In this document: positions 60,025-64,000 of the stretch, piece after piece
Position numbering within the stretch: position 1 is the first letter of the stretch
Layout: every line of letters begins with the position of its first letter
Source of the DNA: Halichoerus grypus
Lineage: Eukaryota > Chordata > Mammalia > Carnivora > Phocidae
DNA length: 64,000 nt
NCBI RefSeq assembly: GCF_964656455.1
Contig: NC_135723.1
Location: 102,377,283-102,441,282 of the forward strand
Reading direction: 5' to 3'
Position numbers and translations under genes: made by a program
The notes under the pieces: model-generated
Told to the model about the DNA's origin: nothing
The model's database searches: none
What the model saw: only the letters and a program-made list of their open reading frames with translations

Positions 60025-60545
60025 TCCTACACACAGATTAGTTCTAGCACCAAATGTAGGGGAGGGGGTACTTTCCACAGCAATCAATTCTTCAAATGTC
60101 TGGATACCAGCAAGGCGTCCTACACCTCTATTCAGCCCTGAAACTAAGTAGCCAGAGTTAGTGCAGACCCCACGAATGAAGGGCGTGGTCCCATAAGACC
60201 TTGCTCCCCTGCAGACACCAGTTGCAATCCCCAGGTTAGCGGCATTTCTCTCCAATTTGACTACAAATTGAGGGTCCACGACCCCCTTCTCAGGTTCAGT
60301 GATTTAATATAATGCCTCAAAGAACTCAGTGAAATACTTTACTTACATTTACTCATTCCCTATAAAGGATACAGGCGGACAGCCAGATGAAGAGGTATGT
60401 AGGGCAGGGTATGGGGAAAGGACACCCAGCTTCTCTGCCCACCCCCCCACCCCCAGGCATGCTACTCTCCCTGGGCCTCCGCGTAGTCATCAGCCTGGAG
60501 GCTCTCCAGGCCCATTTGGTTAGAGTTTTTTATGGAGTCTAATAA
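60025..60545 (-). mobile_element. Ancient LTR-like relic, minus strand
   Basis: On the minus strand the order 'gtatcctttatagggaatgag', 'gtaaagtatttcactgagttc', 'cctgagaagggggtcgtgg', 'gcaactggtgtctgcagggg', 'cttatgggaccacgccc', 'gctggtatccagacatttgaagaat' resembles a widely dispersed LTR-type repeat of placental mammals. I cannot name the family with certainty. The 93-codon frame inside it is non-coding. Confidence 0.55.
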
Positions 60546-60551
60546 TAATAA

Positions 60552-62643
60552 TGATTATTGTTTTTTAATTGTGATATAATTGACATAGAGCATTATGTTT
60601 CAGGTGTACAACATAATGACAAATATTTATATATACTGCAAAATGATCACCACAGTAAATTCAGTTAACATTTGTCACCACATACAGTTACAGAATTTTT
60701 TTCTTATGTTGAGAACTTTTAAGATTTATTCTTTTAGCAACTTTCAAATAGGCAATCCAGTATTATTAATTATAGCTGCCATGCTTTACATTACATCCCC
60801 ATGACTTGTTTATCTTGTACCTGGAAGTTTGTACCTTTTGACTCCCTTCACCCACTTTGCCCCTCTCTGACCCCTTGTCTTTGGCAACGCTCCAGTCTGT
60901 TCTCTGTATCATTGAGCTTTTTATTTTTATTTTTTTAAGATTCCACATATAAGATCATACAGTGTTTGTCTTTCTCTGATTTATTTCTTTTAGTATGGTC
61001 CACCTAAAATTTCATTCTTTATCCATTTATCCATCAGTGGACATTTAGGTTGTTTCTCTACCTTGGCTAATTGTGAATAATGCCTCAGTGAACATGCGGG
61101 CGCAGATATCTTTTCAAGTTAGTGTTTCTGTTTTCTTTGGGTAAATACCCAGAAGTGGAATCACTGGATTATATGGTAGTTCTGTCTTTAATGTTTTGAG
61201 GAACCTTCATACTATTTTCCATAGCAGCTGCACTAGTTTACATTCCCACCAACAGTGCATGAGGGTCTCCTTTCCTCCACATCCTTGCAACACTTGTTAT
61301 TTCTTATCTTTTCAATAATGCCTTTGTAACAGGTGTAAGGTAATAGCTCACTGTGATTTTGATTTGCACTTCCCTGGTGATTAGAGATGTTGAACATCTT
61401 TTCATGTAGCTGTGGGTCATCTATATGTCTTCTTGGGAAAAATGTTTCATTTTTTGCATGTTGCTGCCCAGTTTTCCCAGAACCATTTATTGAACAGACT
61501 ATCTTTTCTCTATTGTATATTCTTGGTTCCTTGGCCATAATTAATTGACCATATAATTGTGGGTTTATTTCTTGGTTTTCTATTCTTTTCCATTGGTCTG
61601 TGTGTCTGTTTTTATGCCAGTACCAAACTGTTTTAATTACTATAGTTTTGTAGTAAAGTTTGAAATCGGAGTGCGTGGTACCTCCACCTTTGTTCTTTCT
61701 CAAGATTGTTTTGGCTAGGGGCTCCTGGTGGATCAGTGGGTTTAGTGTCTGCCTTCATCTCAGGTCATGATCCCAGGACCTTGGGATCGAGTCCCGCATT
61801 GGGCTCCCTGCTCAGCAGGGAGTCTGCTTCTCCCTCTGCCCCTCTGCCTGCTCATGCTCTCTCTCTCTCTCAATCTCTCATAAATACATAAAATCTTTAA
61901 AAAAAAGATTTTCTTGGCTATTTGGGTCTTTTGTGGTTCCACAGAAATTTAAAAATTATTTGTTGTCATTCTGTGGAAAAATGCCATTGGGACTTTGATA
62001 GGGATTGCAGTGAATCTGCATGTTGCTTTGGGGAGTGTGGACATTTTAACAATATGAATTCTTCCAATGGGATCTATGAGTGTGGAATATCTTTCATTTC
62101 TTTGTGTCTTCTTCTGTTTCTTTTATCATTGTCATAGTTTTCAGTGTATAAGTTTTACCTCCTTGGTTAAATTTATTCTTATTTTATTCTTTTTGATGCA
62201 ATTGTAAATGGGATTGTATTTTTTAATTTCTCTTTCTGCTAGCTCATTGGTGTATAGAAATGCAACAGATTTCTGTATATTAACTTTATATTTTGCAAAT
62301 TTACTGATTTAATTTTTTAGTTCTAACAGTTTTTTGGTGGAATCTTTAGGGTTTTCTATATATAGTATGATGTCATCTGCAGATAGTGACAGTTTTACTT
62401 CTTCGGAACTTTTCAATTTGGATGCCTTTTATTTCTTTTTCTTGCCTAATTGCTGTGGCTAGGACATCCAATACTATGTTGAGTAAAAGTGGCAAGAGTG
62501 GGCATCTTTGTCTCATTTCTGATCTTATAGGAAAAGCTCTCTGCTTTTCACCATTGAGTATGATGTTAGCTATGGGTTGTCATATGTGGCCTTTATTATG
62601 TTGAGGTACATTATCTCCATTCCTACTTTGTTGAGAGTCTTCA
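60552..62643 (-). mobile_element. L1 (L1M/early carnivoran), ORF2 end plus 3' UTR
   Basis: A long antisense L1. From left to right: 3' UTR ('gtttcaggtgtacaacataatgac', 'ccagtctgttctctgtatcattgag'), then antisense ORF2 ('gggtaaatacccagaagtggaatcactgg', 'gtttacattcccaccaacagtgc', 'ccatttattgaacagac', 'gatgtcatctgcagatagtgacag', 'ggctaggacatccaatactatgttgag'). A minus frame at 61233-61703 still shows the ORF2-type stretch around '[15 protein letters not shown]'. It is broken by stops, a SINE (61718-61904) and an apparent internal deletion near 61444. The 5' end is truncated. Confidence 0.92.
61718..61904 (+). mobile_element. Can-SINE inserted in L1
   Basis: A plus-strand SINE ('ggctcctggtggatcagtgggtttag', 'gggatcgagtcccgcattgg', 'ataaatacataaaatcttt'). 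The target-site duplication is aagattgttttggcta at 61702-61717 and aagattttcttggcta at 61905-61920 (two mismatches). A diverged head and mismatched duplication suggest an older insertion than the 46981 copy. Confidence 0.94.
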
Positions 62644-63770
62644 TTTTGGACTTGGGAAATAAAGGGAAAGAGAAAGATGAAAAGAAGAGGCAGAAAATTT
62701 ATTAAAAAAGTAGGATAGAGTTATAATAGATGCAGTTGGGAAAGATGAAATAAGATTTTAAAATACAAAACAAAGAACAGAGGGAGGGAGGGAGGAAGGA
62801 AGGATGGAAGGAAGGAGATGGAAGGAAGGAAGGGAGCGAGGGCTTATACCTTTAAATAACTCTTGCCGACCTACCAAAGCTGGGAGAATACAAAAGGGCT
62901 GTGATCATTTGCCCACAGCTGTTGGTCCATCAGCATCAAAGTCAGATCTGATATAGGTTCTACTCTGACATCTCAATTCTACATTTCTGATTGTCTGTCA
63001 TCTTTAACAACAGCTAATGCCATTTTAATTGTCACCTTCACTTCACTCAGAGTGGGCTGACCTCACAAAATAGACATAGCTAATTCTCAAGTTAAAGTCT
63101 GGGGTTTTGTTTTTTGTTTTGTTTTTAGAAGTTATGCTTAAATAATGCCTAAATTGTTTTCTCCTAGACTTTTTGTTTTCCTAAGTGAAATTATAGATAC
63201 AAACTCAGACTGTGTTTGCATTTGCAAAGGAAAACAAGCTAGCTTTGGTGGCCTCAATATTGTTTTTTATCTTTTAGGCTTCTTCAAATATCTTAGCAAG
63301 TCAAAAGTCAATCTTAACGCATTAAAACTATTTGAAATGTATTCATAATACTTAGACAATTAAAGAAGTTTAAAACTAATCAACAAATGAGTAACATGCT
63401 ACTTAAAATACCTATGCTCGGGTCAATTTTCTTAATGCTAAAAAATACAAATTAATATGAGAAAAAATAAACCAATGGGGGAAAATGAGCAAATATTATG
63501 AGTAAATAATTTATAGAAAAATACATATATAAGAAGATGGGTTTATCTTAAATAATGATAGTTAAGTAAGATATTTTACCTTAAATGTTTTATTTCTACT
63601 TAAAATAAGGTTTTGTGAGTCAATCTTTTGACACAATTAGCATTTCATATTTTATTATATAGCGGTTCCCATATGCAATTGCCTTTTATTTCCAATTTTA
63701 GTTTCTAAGTTAAAATTTAAAAACCTTCTAAGAGCAAAATCCTCCTAGGCTTTTCCTTTTTTTCACTCGT
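62644..63770. other. AT-rich sequence, no gene recognised
   Basis: AT-rich sequence with the GGAA array (listed separately) and a short (TTTTG)n at about 63104-63126. Nothing else is recognised. Confidence 0.5.
62780..62842. repeat. GGAA/GGGA microsatellite
   Basis: An interrupted tandem array of GGGA and GGAA units on the plus strand, with single ATGG interruptions. It creates a row of ETS-type GGAA cores. Confidence 0.92.
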
Positions 63771-63774
63771 AGTC

Positions 63775-64000
63775 TTTTTAAAGACAGTTTTAATGAGACA
63801 GTTTTTGTACAAGGAAGTCCACCCTTTTAAAATGTACAACTCAATAATTTTTAGCATGTTTACAGAATTGTGCAACCATCAGCTTAATCTTAGAGTATTT
63901 CATCACTCCAGAAAGAGTGTCTTTGTATCCATTTGCAGTCACTTCGGATCCATGATCACCACAACCCTCCCCCACCCCTTCATGTCCAGTCCAGTAACTA
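63775..64000 (-). mobile_element. L1M 3' UTR, continues past the window
   Basis: Antisense L1M: 'cacccttttaaaatgtacaactcaataatttttagcatg', 'cagaattgtgcaaccatcagc', 'catcactccagaaagagtgtc', 'gcagtcacttcgg'. The element runs off the right edge. Confidence 0.85.

Noticed and set aside
59998..60279. 93-codon minus-strand frame
   Set aside because: It lies within an ancient LTR-like dispersed repeat.
61233..61703. 156-codon minus-strand frame with reverse-transcriptase-associated residues
   Set aside because: This is a surviving piece of L1 ORF2 in a truncated, interrupted copy and not a gene.

Overview
This is mammalian nuclear DNA, very probably from an arctoid carnivoran (bear, seal or mustelid type). 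The decisive evidence is eleven tRNA-Lys-derived Can-SINEs, most carrying the caniform-type body (A-box-like head, 'gggatcgagtcc' B-box-like motif, CT-rich region, 'aaataaataaaatctt' tail). Carnivoran L1 3' ends and mammal-wide relics (MIR, L2, MLT1 LTRs, hAT-Charlie, L1M) accompany them. Base composition is AT-rich with local GC-rich islands. All family names rest on recognised consensus features, not on a database search.

No complete protein-coding gene, RNA gene, CRISPR array or operon-like structure is visible. The window reads as intergenic or deep intronic sequence. Open frames are mostly short and random. The longest ones come from a minisatellite (about 256 codons on the minus strand), a CpG-rich patch and a GC-rich stretch, and none looks like a known protein.

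Layout: 1-11 kb is old unique sequence with MIR and hAT relics, one TSD-flanked L1 and one SINE. 11-19 kb is AT-rich, with L1M, five SINEs and a minus-strand MLT1 LTR. 19-27 kb is GC-richer: a long L2, three L1 3' ends, a possible coding exon near 23.2 kb and a CpG island at 26.4-26.8 kb. 27-34 kb has degenerate plus-strand L1M/HAL1-like LINEs and the most striking local structure, an 11-copy 48-bp minisatellite at 32.5-33.1 kb. 34-47 kb has an MLT1 LTR split by a SINE, more L1M/L2/MIR relics, a weak terminal-exon candidate near 43.0 kb, a promoter-like motif near 44.5 kb and a young L1 with an unusual compound 3' end at 45.8-46.6 kb. 47-55 kb is dominated by minus-strand L1M remnants with SINE insertions, a hAT element and an LTR. 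55-60 kb is mostly unique, with a small CpG cluster at 57.1 kb and an MLT1. 60-64 kb is an LTR-like relic, a two-kilobase minus-strand L1 split by a SINE, a GGAA array and an L1M running off the end.

I found no previously undescribed multi-gene system. The most useful leads are the homogenised minisatellite, the orphan CpG island, the 23.2 kb exon candidate, and the composite 3' UTR with a short 3' transduction in the 45.8 kb L1.
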